Below, piece by piece: positions 53,120 through 64,000 of a stretch of DNA of 64,000 nucleotides; the first letter of the stretch is position 1; every line of letters starts with the position of its first letter. Origin of the DNA: Allodiplogaster sudhausi (taxonomy: Eukaryota > Nematoda > Chromadorea > Rhabditida > Diplogasteridae). The stretch spans positions 1,170,001 to 1,234,000 of the forward strand of contig CALZFC010000056.1 of NCBI GenBank assembly GCA_945643635.1. The letters are read 5' to 3'. A program made the position numbers and the translations under genes. The notes under the pieces were generated by a model. The model worked only from the letters and a program-made list of their open reading frames with translations. It did no database searches and was not told where the DNA came from.

Positions 53120-53465
53120 CGGCACATCATGTTTCATGCCGTGTTATCTCCTCCTTCTTTCCCTTTACCTGCTATAGTTGTACATGATATTGTCGATGAT
53201 CTTGGCGGGATTATCAAACTCGCCCTTGCAGTTTTTCTCGACCACTCCTCGACTCCTCCCCGCTCCGGGTCGCACATAAGCATCTGCCAGCAATAGGAAT
53301 AACGAAGGATAGAGCGACCCGTCAATTTCTCTAACTATCTCTACTTTTCGATTACAGAAAATCTCCAAAAGCATATGTACAAGATTTACCGGCATGATGC
53401 GCAGTAGCGAATAACGAAATCAGAAGGAAAGCAGAGGAAATCCCTTTCAGATATTCTATAGACAT
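50114..53465 (-). CDS. Cys-loop ligand-gated ion channel subunit, anion type
   Basis: Pentameric receptor subunit of the plasma membrane. The start at 53465 gives a signal peptide ([19 protein letters not shown]). Extracellular exons follow: [54 protein letters not shown] and [19 protein letters not shown]. The Cys-loop [15 protein letters not shown] has 13 residues between the cysteines. Helices: M1 [21 protein letters not shown]2 region [19 protein letters not shown], whose PAR entry marks anion-selective channels; M3 [20 protein letters not shown]; and M4 split over two exons ([13 protein letters not shown], then [16 protein letters not shown]). It stops at 50114-50116. The ligand cannot be read from the sequence; GABA, glycine, glutamate or amine types are all possible. 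The M3-M4 loop exons around 50540-50800 are only roughly placed. GA tracts fill several introns. Confidence 0.88.
50410..50535. repeat. (CT)n tract in the channel's last introns
   Basis: About 125 bp of CT repeat with TTTCTC interruptions, between the intracellular-loop exon and the exon encoding the first half of M4. Confidence 0.85.
51030..51440. repeat. GA tracts with a duplicated ~85-bp segment
   Basis: GA repeat at 51030-51215 contains two near-identical copies of a block with ACCGCCAGAGAGAGACAGAG and GACGAGACAGAGAGATAGAC (51050-51095 and 51132-51175). Further GA lies at 51370-51440 after the M1/M2 exon. All are in channel introns. Confidence 0.8.
52760..53120. repeat. three ~115-bp minisatellite units with CT filler
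   Basis: Three copies of a unit starting ATGTCTCATGGTCTATCTCG (52821, 52910 with one or two changes, 53043), each followed by a CT run. They lie in the first part of the channel gene, between the exon at 52630-52745 and that at 53175-53290. Confidence 0.85.
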
Positions 53466-54595
53466 CTGACGACTGTTCCTCTTCGTTAAATTGGCATTTC
53501 TGGATCTCTCGTCAACTCCTCAATTGAATTGTACGAGTCGATTACATTTGAGATCTCTCTTTCCACTCTTGACGTTCTAGCTTCTCTTTGTACAATCTGT
53601 CACTTTAAGGCAAACTATAAATGAAATTCATTTACACAGATCGTCGAACGTTAACAAAAACAAGAAACAAAAGACTCAAATTAGGCCGTGCTTGGAAGCA
53701 AGGAATAGTCATAGAAAGGGTCATATCAGGGAAGGAAGCAAAAAAGGAACTGGGGACTCGTTTAGAGAGGAAGCTTCACCAGCAAGAAAATGCACACACA
53801 ATGTTCAGTAGCCTCGAAACTAAAGCAAGAAATGAGATAGAATATATTAGAATCGAATGTACATTCCGCTTCACAAATGTCTCCAAGGGAAAGCGGCAAA
53901 CGCTCGCAGAAATTGACAGACTCAGACTAAATTAAAAGAGGGAAGGAGATTTAAGAGTATAAGAACAGCAATAAGATACATGAGAGAGAGAGAAAGAGAG
54001 AGAGAAAATTGAGTCTAGCAGGGCATCATCGAGGAGAAACTTATAAAGCACGAATGGAAACGGCCAGAGTCCCCTGCCATTCCAGAGCCACAACAAAGGA
54101 AAGCAGAGCGAATCTGCGCGTGCCATTCAAAGGAACAAATTGAAGGGCTCGGGATGAAGAGGGCAACATTCACGAGATGCAAGAGGTAACAAGGAATCCA
54201 GGGAGGGGGAGAAATCGAAGTGGGAGGAAAAGAGATGGCGGATGCAGAAGGGAAGAGGAAGCAATGGAATGGCCCGTCACGACATCATAAATCAACACTT
54301 TCAAACTTGCAACTCCAAAGGAACAACAACCAAAAGCGTTCTGGAAAATACATCAGAGAGTCATCTGAACTGGCGGGAAAGAAATGGCAACATCAAAATG
54401 AAGTCGGAACCATTGGTGTGCAGCATGAGAAAAATAATACGAAATAAACATCTTGGGTTAAATAAAGGGCGCCAGAATTGCTTTCTTTCTGAAAGCACAC
54501 ATGCCTGTGCCAGATCGCCATGGTTAAGTAACTATCTATGGTTAGCAACACAGAAAATGAAAACTTGAACGAAAATGGATGAAGGGGACACTGAG
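53466..54595. other. spacer between the ion channel and the multi-pass gene
   Basis: Probably the channel's upstream region and the neighbour's 3' flank. A plus-strand frame of about 100 residues at 53621-53935 and a minus frame at 53932-54126 exist, but neither has a recognisable family or splice support. One short GA run lies near 53981-54006. Confidence 0.45.
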
Positions 54596-57110
54596 TCAGA
54601 TAACTTCCAGATAAGCACTCTCCGGTAGAGAATCTCCGAGGCCAAGCTCAAGGCCATGCATGCCTTCCAAGCTGCTTCTCTTTGATGATGGCGCCTTTTC
54701 CCTCATCATAGCTACTCTCTAGAGAATTAGGGAGTGAAAGGGAGAAAGAAATAGCGAGAGAGAGAGAGGAGAGAGAGAGAGAGAAAGAGCGAGAGCAATG
54801 GACTGACAGACGAGAGAAGCTGCTCAGCTGACAGCGGAAGGGAGAAGTGATTGCCGGAATCCGAAGAAAGCCACGAGGGATGAGAAGAGTTGCCTTCCAG
54901 GTAGTCACTGGAGGGGCCACACTTTGAGGCCAAACACCGATCTCGACTCCGCTCAGTCCTGCCAGTAAGCACCGTAAGACAGGTCAGAGGGAGAGATGGA
55001 GGGAAGGACAGAGGGAGAGAGGAGGGAGACAGGGAGCGAGGGAGGGAGAGAAGGAGCGAGAGAGGGAGCGAAAGAAGGAGGGATGTAGGGAGGGTTGGAG
55101 AGAGAGAAGAAGAGGGAGAGAGAGAGAGGCTAACTCCCATCTCTGGCCAGTAACAGCAGCATACAATGCTTGGCGGAGACGACTGTAGCCCATAGATGAG
55201 ACTCCGCTTTCTGAGAAGAAACAATACTAATTTAGCGATGTTTCGAAACAAAAACTTACCTTCACTAGAGGAATTCTTCTGCTCGTTCGAAGGGCGAAAG
55301 GTGTTGGGGTGAACAGAAGAGAGAGGCTGGCCAGACGGGAGCAAAGACTCTTCCTCTTTAATCTGTAACCCCCCCCCCCAAAGATATCAATGGAAAGCCA
55401 GAATGCTAGCTCACCCGATGAGAAGTCGAGCTATAAGAGGAAGAAGCTTGGATTGGACGGGTATCTTCTGGAATACCATCACAGATGTATGCAGAAGTAA
55501 CTGCGTGGACGGTGAGACTGGCCATTCCAAGAGAAGACGAGAGAAGTGCGTGCAGCAGGGACATCGACAACGTCTGCAGCATTAATTGTAAGGATAAAAT
55601 AAGTTTAAAAAGTTTATCTGTCAATTTGAATGCACGAATTTCACTAAGTAAAATACAAGAAGTCTGTTACTGCGACAAGGGAAATTTAAAATGTGGCTAA
55701 ATACAAAATGTTGAAAAAATACTTTGAGTAAAGATTGCTTTTCAATTTTTCAGCCACGATATATTTGACACCGTTTTTTTACAACGGCTTCCCAAGGTGA
55801 GCTTTGACTTAGCTTGCTAAACTGCCGGACAATATATTTTTTTTAATTACAACATTTTAATGTATCGCGAGCAGCATTGCCGTCATAACTGCTGCAGACA
55901 ATAAATAAATAAGCAAGTCATAAAACTAAATAAATCGAACCGTGAAAGTCTGCATTTTGCGGTAAACTGCGAGGTAGCCAGAGTAAAACAGAGCAATGAG
56001 GAAGCCAATCTGTATGAAATAAACGTAAACATTCATTATTAGATTATCGTGAGCAAACAGGAAAAAACCTCTATGATTGTCACAGGCGCCAGCAGAAGAA
56101 TCTTTAATATGGGCCGGGTCTTCACGGACCCAGCCATCTCACGCTCTCTTTGCCAGAGGGCGAGTAGGAGAAGCAAACAGCTCAAAGGGGGAATTCTCAT
56201 TCGATTAATTGATGAAGGAACTAGAAACCAGAAGAACAGAGCAACGAAGAGGAAGTTGCATGTGGAGTCGTGAAGGAAAACACGCGGCAAGTTGCCCACA
56301 CTCAAGTGGAGCCAAGCACAGGAACTTCGTCTGTAAGAAGAAGTCACCAGAGTATCCTTCCAAAGAATCTTCAGGTAGGACCTGCACTCGATGAAGTGCG
56401 TGGAGTTCTTGCAGACCAAGTCGTCAAGTTGGTACTGCGACTCACGAGCCATCGAGTACAAAACCAACACCGCTTTCAACAACGCCAACACCTCAACTAA
56501 CTCAGACATATCCATGCGGCAAGCATAGGAAACTGACCTTGATGTGAATGGTCCCCGCCAGGAAAGTGTAAGTGGGCAGTGGCTCGGCCATTTCGTAGCT
56601 GGTGGCGGGGGAGGGAAGAGTGGAGAGAGAGCGGCTAGGAATGTAAGGAGATCCACTTTGACATCCACTCCTTCCCCCTCTTGGTCGCTGCATCTTTCTG
56701 TCTCTACCCACTCAATCCAAAAACATTACCACCAAATTGTCCTACATCAAACTAGAACACGAGACAGCTCAGCGTGGACGGTTTGCCGACTTCCAACGGC
56801 AATTGGTTGATTCAGCCATTGTTTCCTTTTTATAACAAAATGATATTACGATCACAAAATTATTAGTTTCAGTAAAATCAACAACTAGTAACAGATGTTA
56901 GCCTGCCAAGTGAACAATAATGCACTGCACGATGTAATGGAAAGACTTCAAAAGGCAATAATTTCGCCCATTCAACCAACAAGCAACTAGTTAACAATAA
57001 TAAAAATCTGGGGAAGGGGTGCAGCTAAACGGAAAACCTCAGCTGACTAGGATAAAAGTTTAGAACTGTGAAGAACATTAGAGATGCCAAAAAAGGAAGA
57101 GGAAGAGAGG

Positions 57111-57158
<48 letters not shown>

Positions 57159-58660
57159 AAGGGAGAGAGAGAGGAGAGAAAGAGAGAGAATGGAGGATTC
57201 AAAGAGAGAGAGGAGAGACGAGTTGACTGGAAGAGTCCTCCTGGCTGGTGTTCTTCTCCTCCTCGTCCACAGTCTCCAGTTGAGGTTGTCTGCTCGCCCC
57301 CATCCCGGCCCCGAAAGAGACTCCGAAGACTGAGAGACCACGGGCTGCCAAGGCAGAAGCCGCGCGGCGTCGCAGAGAGTTAGACACGTTGCTGTTGCAG
57401 TCACTCCCCGTCTCTTCGCTCAGCATCGATGTGTCCATGTCTGTAATACACATCAACATTACACTCAACAAAACTATACAGTACAAGTTTAATCAAACCT
57501 CTTTATGTACAATTTTTATCAAAAATTAAAATAGAGAATAGAATCGCAGAATTTACGCCAGTAAAAACAGTCGAGATACCTTCATATCTTTTGTGATAAC
57601 CGCGGAGAGTTGGATGGCGAGTGCTTTTGGTTGATTTCCAGCTTCCGCCGCTCAACGAACGCGCTACAATCATCATGGGCTCTAGAAAATAACTCTAGGG
57701 GTAGTCAAGAAGGCATACTCCACCGGCTTTCTATCGCTCCAAAATGGGCTTTTTTAAGTGTTAAAAAGCAAGGCATCGGATGTTCAGTATAATTATAAAA
57801 TGCAAGAATTGTAAATGAACGCACTCTTATCATGAAACATTCCGTCCTCCATACCGCGTATGCGATCCAAGGACGTTCGAGCTGTAAACTATTTTCTAAT
57901 AAAGCATGCAATCATACTTTAGACCGCCCCCCAACCAGACACAGAACAGAATAAGCCAACCTCGCGCTGGTCGCTTGAACGTCCAGCTGAGGGAAGCTGC
58001 CGCATCGCTTTCGTCATAGCGAGATGACACTATTTGAACAAACGCTTATATCCGTCGCATCATGATCAAGCAAAAGCACAAAATGTGTGATTAACATACA
58101 AAAAAACCAGGCACGCTAAACCAATCAGAAGAATGATAGCCAGAATGAAGAAGAATGAGCTTACCACAGATTGAAGGAAAACGGAAGATGGTGACGTAGA
58201 TCATCGAGGAGATGGTTAGTAGATAGATGAAGATCAGCCAAAGCACCCCAGCGGAACCCATCTAATATGGGAACAAGTCCACATTGACAATACACTCATG
58301 AACAGTTAACACCTGATAATCTTACAATATACGCCTAAATATTAAATAATTCAACGACATCAACGCACTTGAAGCGAATTTCGTCAATGATATAGGCAGC
58401 TCTTTGGAATTGCAAATTAGAGCCACCTGAAGGGGGCATCACTGGTTCCACTGAAATAGATTATTCATTTTAAGAGGCACCTCTCCAAAAAGAATCATTG
58501 AAAGTGTTAAAAGAATTCTTTTAATACTATTATTATTCATTCAGACACACCAGGATCATGATAAATCGACGGTGACTTCAGCAGACATACGGAGTAATAC
58601 ATGAACGGAATCGCCAAAGAGAACTGAAATTTACTAGACAGATCAGGAGAAAAAAAGAGC

Positions 58661-58709
<49 letters not shown>

Positions 58710-59520
58710 ACAATAGAAAGCAGCCAAGGCGTGAGAGAGAGGGCCCTTGTCTTCTTGTATCGCAACAGGAAGTTCCAGTTGGAGCGAGCAACCCACGACG
58801 AAAGCATGACACTAGAATGCAAATAAGGAGATAAAAAAACACTCATATCAAAGAAACCTGAGCAAATAAAAGAACGCTGCTGAAGATGCAACAGTGGCAA
58901 CGGCCGACCCGTCGCTTACAAAGCTCCGCCTGTGAATATAGAATATGCAAGCTCTTTGTTACGACCAGCTGAAAGAACGAACCAGATGGAAAGGGAAACG
59001 GTGTCGTCGATACCGCCTGCGAAGTACCCAGAAACCGTAGCACCCAGAAGGAAAACAGCGATTGCCAATAACAGCAACTCAGTTCTGGACAACACCGCCT
59101 AAATTTATTAATTTATTTAAGGTTCGAAAGGCAGACAGGTACTATTTCGGCAACCTCAAATCCGCAAAATAAAAAAAATTGCTGAAACTTGCCCCAGGGC
59201 GTTATCTGATGCGAGGAAACCTAATTCAGATTCCGTTTCTTCGCATAGCCCCCTTGAGGCAAGTTTCAGTAAAAAAAATCTTTTTTCTTGCGGTCTTGGA
59301 GTATACTACTAGTCATACCGAAATAGTACCGGCAGACAAAGACGAACAAGAACGAAGCAACGGCTAAGAGTAGTTGGAGGCGATCCACCGTAGAATGCTG
59401 CGTCTCCGTTGAATCCGGGATCGTCCTTGGGCATCACTGGCACATGCGATGCAGTGGAATGCACCGAATGGGGCTGTAACGGTGTCATCCCCCGCACTGG
59501 GAGCAGCCTTCTCCTGCGCT
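54596..59520 (-). CDS. unassigned multi-pass membrane protein (possibly two genes)
   Basis: A series of minus-strand exons encodes at least seven hydrophobic segments. From the N-terminal side they include TELLLLAIAVFLLGATVSGY (about 59050), SAVATVASSAAFFYLL, WLLSI spliced to FSLAIPFMYYSVCLL, and VLWLIFIYLLTISSMIYVTI (about 58200). A Ser/Glu-rich cytoplasmic stretch with SEETGSDCNSNVSNSLRRRA follows (about 57400), then YTFLAGTIHIK joined to VLALLKAVLVLYSMA, GSVKTRPILKILLLAPVTII, IGFLIALFYSGYLAVYRKMQ, and a Ser-rich tail with SSMGYSRLRQALYAAVTGQR. The last exon ends LPESAYLEVI (stop 54596-54598). Exon junctions are in frame at several places (for example SLSIW to RSFVSD). I do not recognise the family. 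The gene could be split near 57 kb, and the first exon is uncertain. Confidence 0.5.
57090..57200. repeat. (GA)n tract
   Basis: About 110 bp of GA repeat directly after the exon ending in an acidic ETVDEEEKNTSQED stretch. Either an intron of the multi-pass gene or the boundary between two genes. Confidence 0.8.
59181..59270. repeat. imperfect ~90-nt hairpin
   Basis: The ends GCTGAAACTTGCC and GGCAAGTTTCAGT pair over 12 bp. Further in, GATGCGAGGAAAC faces the complement ATGCGAAGAAAC, leaving a loop of about 13 nt (CTAATTCAGATTC). It sits in an intron or upstream region of the multi-pass gene. A small inverted-repeat element or a hairpin RNA precursor would both fit. Confidence 0.55.
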
Positions 59521-59921
59521 AGGAATCAAGTCTACTAAATATTTCAATGGATACCAATTCTAAAAGGAAAACTAAACGGCTTCATTTCAAAAACGACGTT
59601 ACATTTTCAATAAATATTATTTTGAACCAATTAACTCTCAAACGGAAGAAGAAACATACAGTAGGATTTAGTGGCGGCCCAATTTATGGAATTTCACTTT
59701 TTTCCTCGAGCGTAAGCGGTTTCTATAATGCTGCGTTTTTATTATTATCCCCTTGGTAGCGGAGTTCCCGCAGTTATGTACTTGAAGACTTGTTTAATTT
59801 ATTCTGAAACATTTCATTCTTCACAAGCTGGCAAAGCGAAACAATGAAAAATTCCAACTTAACACGTAGCTTGTAGTCATTTCAAACGTAGAGAGTACAG
59901 TATGGCCAAGAAGTGAATGGT

Positions 59922-62900
59922 TCACCCGCCGGTTTTGTCGAAAATCAAAGAGAGAAGGGACTGGGGCTTGAAAGTCGCGTTTTGGGAGGGTCGCATAATT
60001 GAAGAAATCATCATTGGATGGGAGAAGGGAAAACATGTTCCTATAGGAGGCATAGGGACACCAAATGGGCCTGGGAAAACTGCGGAGTGTTGTGGAGGAA
60101 TATTCATGTTGAGAAGCGACTGTGGATTGCCCGAATTAGTGCCGTGAACGAAGGGATGAGCTGATGGTATGGGGTGCCGAGAGGATGGCAACAGATCAGA
60201 GGAATGAGAAGCGGAGTGACCAGTCATCTTAGAAGAACTTCTTTCTCGCTCCTGGAGAACACCCAACCAAGTATAAAGATGGTTGAGAAAAGGAAGAAGG
60301 AACTGACCTTGTTCCCCCCGCGGATGTTTCTCTTCCTCTTCTTCTGCAGAGATTCCCACTCGTCAGGGAACAGCTCTGGCAGCTTGGCCAGTCCTTCGCT
60401 GGCCGCCCTCATCTGGGCCGCGTGCATTGTGTTCCCGTTCCCCATTGCTAGTCTCTTTCCACTGCAATTGTTTTATAATCGGTAGAAATGTTAGACTCCC
60501 AAATATTTTAATTTAAAAACCTTTAACATATTAAAAAATATATATATATATCGGGAGTGGCTTAAAGCTTAGATATGGGAACTAACCGGAAGAACACCGC
60601 AATTTTATATTCTCGAGTATTTGTCGGTCCATGGACGGCAACTGTTTTGTATTCAGGCATAGAAGAAGTCAGGCTGGACGATTCACCTAGATAGCACGCG
60701 CTCGTACGAAATAGAGAATGGGAGAAGGAATCAAGGTACAATGCTTGCGCGGGATCGAGAGACACAGTTGCTGCAGCTGTGATTTCGGGTCGTTCCACTT
60801 TTGTGATTGTATGAAATACTGAAATGAAAATAAGCTATGCCTCTGTCTTCAGAAAGATAAAATATAGAACCTTGAGCCGAGGGAAGAAGCAAGTCCGACA
60901 GAACGCTTTGCAGTATTCCCAGCCGCGGTCCACAAACATCGCACCCAGAAGAGCTAAATGCCCTTTCGTTGCACTTTGACAAGGGGACTTCCACTACCTT
61001 CCACCAAGTCTGCCTTGTCCTTAACACGAAGCTTCGGAAGGCCACGTTCTCGCTGGGCGGATGTCATCACAATGTATCTAGAATGAAGAGAGTGTAAAGG
61101 ATGAGAGAGAGTTAGGAGGCAGCAGAAGGAACGAAGAGAAAGCGAGGAGGCAGTGGAAGGAAGGAAGAAACCAACCGATGCATCTGCAGGTCATCGCAGA
61201 TGAGTGACTGTGTTTTGTTGGAAACAAGGCAAGTCCGGAGAAGGGAGAGATGGCCTTCGTGGTGGAGGGGAAAACGCTACAAACACAAATCATGAGAGAA
61301 GAAGTAGAAAAAAGAAACTCTGGAAAAAAGGAAAATTCATGGCTTAGGCGAAAAATGTCTGGAAACGAGATTGTTACCACAAACCTTATAGAGAAATTCT
61401 GTAGCAGCCAGCTGGAGAACCGTGTCACCGAGAAGCTCAAGACTCTGATTGTCGCCCCTGCAAATTATCATTCATTTCTCAGTTTTACCGTTAATTTTTT
61501 TGTTGGAATATTGAGAACTAAACAGAGAAAATGAGCGGAGAACAGAAAGAAGAAAGAGGGTTAGAGAAAGACAGACATGGTGAGATTGGAGTGAGCCCCC
61601 GCACGACGAGTGAATGCTTTTGCCAGCAGGCGGATGTGCTGGAAGTGAAGGCCAACTTCCCTCTAAAACATTCCACACTCATTGTCGTACAGGGGAAATG
61701 CAAACAGATACGAGATTATAGCACTGGAGAGGGGGAAGGAAATTAAATCTGTGTCGGGAAATTAATTATAAAAAAAAAGAATTTTTAGGTGAGTAAAATC
61801 CGTTTGGACACTAGCTTCAAATTGTGCGATTAAACGCAGAGCAGGCGCCTTATCAATCAAATGACGATCACCGCCTGGATGAGCACACTGAAAAGAATAA
61901 ACAAGTCGAGTTCGTTCTCACTTGGCACGCCTGTCAAGAACAACACCAACTTTAAGTTTGTGATCCCGAAGATCTCTCCAAGTTCGCAGATTGTCGTCTT
62001 CCCCTTGGAAAAGCGCCTCGCCGTATATTCTAAGCATGAAATGAAAGATAAACAAGGAGGGAGGCCTTGATGGAATAATGTCAAAGGCAGACCGCTCGCA
62101 GTGGTCGATTGAGCGAGAGTCGAGGAAGATGGCGGCCATGAGGGCCTCGAAGGCATTGGCCATGGCGTGTCTCATCTCGGGCACGTGGCACAGATCGGCC
62201 CCATGCGAGTACAACATGAACTTATCCAGCCCGAGACGCTACAATTCTACCGTGTCTCAAGCACATTTTAGGATGATTGAAGGGCCATCTGGGGTAATCA
62301 ACTTAGGCAGCAGAGAACTACAGAAAACATCGCCATTACCACCATGCAAACGAAGAGAATATCCACTTTTGCGTTAAAAATATTTCAATATACCTTTCAA
62401 ACATTGAAATGAGTAAAAAAAAGTGAAACATGAAGCTTTTGGCAGAAGAAATTATAAACGTAAAACCTCAGCAAGATGAGCGAGATGCTTATTTTGTACA
62501 AGAGCAGATCGGAATGTCGCCAGGGCACCTGAAGTCAATAATCACACTCAGTATGGAATGAAGACATAGAGAGAAATAAAGAGAAGGAAAAAAGGAGAAA
62601 ACAATAGTATGGGGAGAGGGAGTAAGAGGGAAAGAAAGAGAAGGAGAAAAGGAGAGAGAAACAGAAAAGAGAGAAGAAGAACCTTCGTCATGTTCAGGGA
62701 GAAGAAAGAAGAGATGCACAGTGACGATGACCTCCACGACGACATCTCCGAGGAACTCGAGCCGTTCGTTGTGCATCATCGGAGAGATCTGCAGCTTCTC
62801 GGGATTCCGGGCACGCATCATGATGTCAAAGATGGCAGCCATTCCTGCAGAGGAGAGGAGAATGTGAGTGAACGAGACAGAGAGAGTACAGAGAAAGAGA

Positions 62901-64000
62901 TAGAGAGAGATACAGAGAAAGAGATAGAGAGAAAGAGAAAGAGAAAGAGAGAGAGAGAAAGATAGAGGAGTGAAAAAGTGACCCTTTCTCTTGTTCTGTC
63001 CGCTCTTTAATTCGCGTATCTCTGCATCGAGTAGTCGTTGTTCCTCGTTGTCGTACACTCGCTTCTTCCTCATAATCCGCACTCCGCAGTTCGCGAGAGT
63101 ATTCCTCGCCTGGTCAGCGTTCATTCCTAAATTAGTGAAGAATGACAGTACTCACAGGAAACCAGATATATTGTCGTGAAGATCGCACTGCATAAAACTA
63201 CGTAACACGCAGAAAAGGGAGAATAAGATAAACCGTAGTTCGCGGTATAAGAGGGGTGACTGAACGCGAGTTCAGCGAGGGAGCGGTCATGGAAGGAGTA
63301 TCCGAGTCTCGTCTCCAGTTCCTGCACTTTATAATTTGCTTATTTTTCCAATTTCATGTAAAATAGAACAAAACGAACCCAAAGAATAATTGTCAACAAT
63401 TTCAAACCTGTAATGACCAGTGAAAGCGGACGTGGCCAACTGCGACACTCAGTATCAGGGCATGGTGCGTGATATCCGGCTGGAAAGAACAGCCATTCAT
63501 AGATTTGAAGTTGTTTTTAATGCACGTATTGATTAAGACTTTCGAACCATGAGACCCGTTCGCCGAAATCCTTTGCTCGAGAAAGAAACCGAGGCATCTC
63601 GCTTGTGCACACTTCAAAGTCTTTGCAGCATTGAATAGAAAGGCAGTGGCTAACCATTCAGAACGCATTCTCACGATTATTTGATGTTGCTTCGCCAGGT
63701 TCTCCTTGTCTTCCGCAGTCGCACCCTCTGCTCGAGCCTGCAACTTCCGTCTTCCTTTCCAACTTCTGAAATGAACGACCTCTTGGTAACCTTCTCCTTA
63801 AGACGTGCCAAGAGAGAAACCGCGTGTTGATACTCTGGTCTGCCATATAGCATATAAGCCGACGGCCTAAATAATTTAACTGGAAATAGAAAAAAAGAAA
63901 AAAGGACAAGGATAACCTAGATGTGAAGTGAGTTATGATAGGATAGCCCTCAGTGTTGGCTGGCAGATAACTCGCCTTGTCTATGACATCAGCACGGATT
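59922..64000 (-). CDS. DROSHA: DROSHA microRNA-processing RNase III, 3' part
   Basis: Nuclear RNase III that crops primary microRNAs with DGCR8/Pasha. The gene runs off the right edge, so N-terminal exons are missing. Visible: PDITHHALILSVAVGHVRFH (central domain end); RIIIDa with ELETRLGYSFHDRSLAELAF, the site NERLEFLGDVVVE (about 62745), LATFRSALVQNKHLAHLAE and LRHAMANAFEALMAAIFLD-like sequence (about 62150); RIIIDb with HIRLLAKAFTRRAGAHSNL, NQSLELLGDTVLQLAATEF (about 61440), HHEGHLSLLR and KADLVE spliced to ALLGAMFVDRGWEY; then dsRBD exons ending AVHGPTNTREYKIAVFFR, GKRLAMGNGNTMHAAQMRAA. Acidic metal ligands of both RNase III domains are present, so it should be active. A Ser/Pro/His-rich tail of about 109 residues follows (stop 59922-59924). 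GA tracts lie in introns (62590-62970). Confidence 0.94.
62590..62970. repeat. GA-rich intron blocks in DROSHA
   Basis: Two purine-rich runs (about 62600-62690 and 62865-62970) flank the exon carrying the RIIIDa catalytic motif. They are CT-rich on the DROSHA sense strand and produce spurious charged frames on the plus strand. Confidence 0.85.

Noticed and set aside
53621..53935. Plus-strand frame of about 104 residues in the channel upstream spacer
   Set aside because: Normal composition, but no recognised family, no splice partners and low-complexity Lys/Glu content; not enough to call a gene.

Overview
This is a eukaryotic, clearly animal (metazoan), nuclear window. The genes are broken into many small exons by GT-AG introns, the shortest of which are only about 38-55 nt. 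The recognisable proteins are animal families: DROSHA, DNAJC13/RME-8, BPNT2, a peptide-amidating lyase, a Cys-loop anion channel, a Na+/K+-ATPase-family alpha subunit and a Ly6-type surface protein. I cannot name the phylum. Amidating lyase, Cys-loop channel and Drosha together argue for an invertebrate with a nervous system and a compact, intron-rich genome. Introns and spacers are full of (GA)n/(CT)n tracts, which also create many meaningless long Ser/Leu or Arg/Glu reading frames.

Layout: 0-6.4 kb holds a possible last exon of an unknown gene, an inverted-repeat element, a RhoGEF (+), an unassigned small gene (-) and ABHD17 (+), with a long hairpin in one ABHD17 intron. 7.5-14.2 kb holds the amidating lyase PAL (+) and the AAA ATPase AFG2/SPATA5 (+). 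14.8-27.4 kb is a single large gene, DNAJC13/RME-8 (-). 28.1-29.1 kb is SNRNP27 (+), head-to-head with RME-8. 29.4-39.8 kb is a divergent Na+/K+-ATPase alpha-like gene (-), with a four-transmembrane orphan gene (+) lying wholly inside one of its introns. 41.3-43.1 kb is BPNT2 (+). 43.4-49.8 kb is LAS1 (+), whose 3.8 kb intron hosts a Ly6-like gene on the opposite strand. 50.1-53.5 kb is an anion-type Cys-loop receptor (-). 54.6-59.5 kb is an unassigned multi-pass membrane gene (-). 59.9-64 kb is the 3' part of DROSHA (-), which continues off the right edge.

The genes do not form a pathway; this is an ordinary dense stretch of a compact genome. Themes worth a second look are the ATPase-like protein, which has lost acidic residues in two catalytic motifs; the high share of 5' splice sites with a pyrimidine at position +3; the two antisense nested genes; the shortened first AAA domain of AFG2; and several inverted-repeat elements.

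Exon structures were built by hand from reading-frame continuity and protein-family similarity recalled from general knowledge. No database search or transcript evidence was used.
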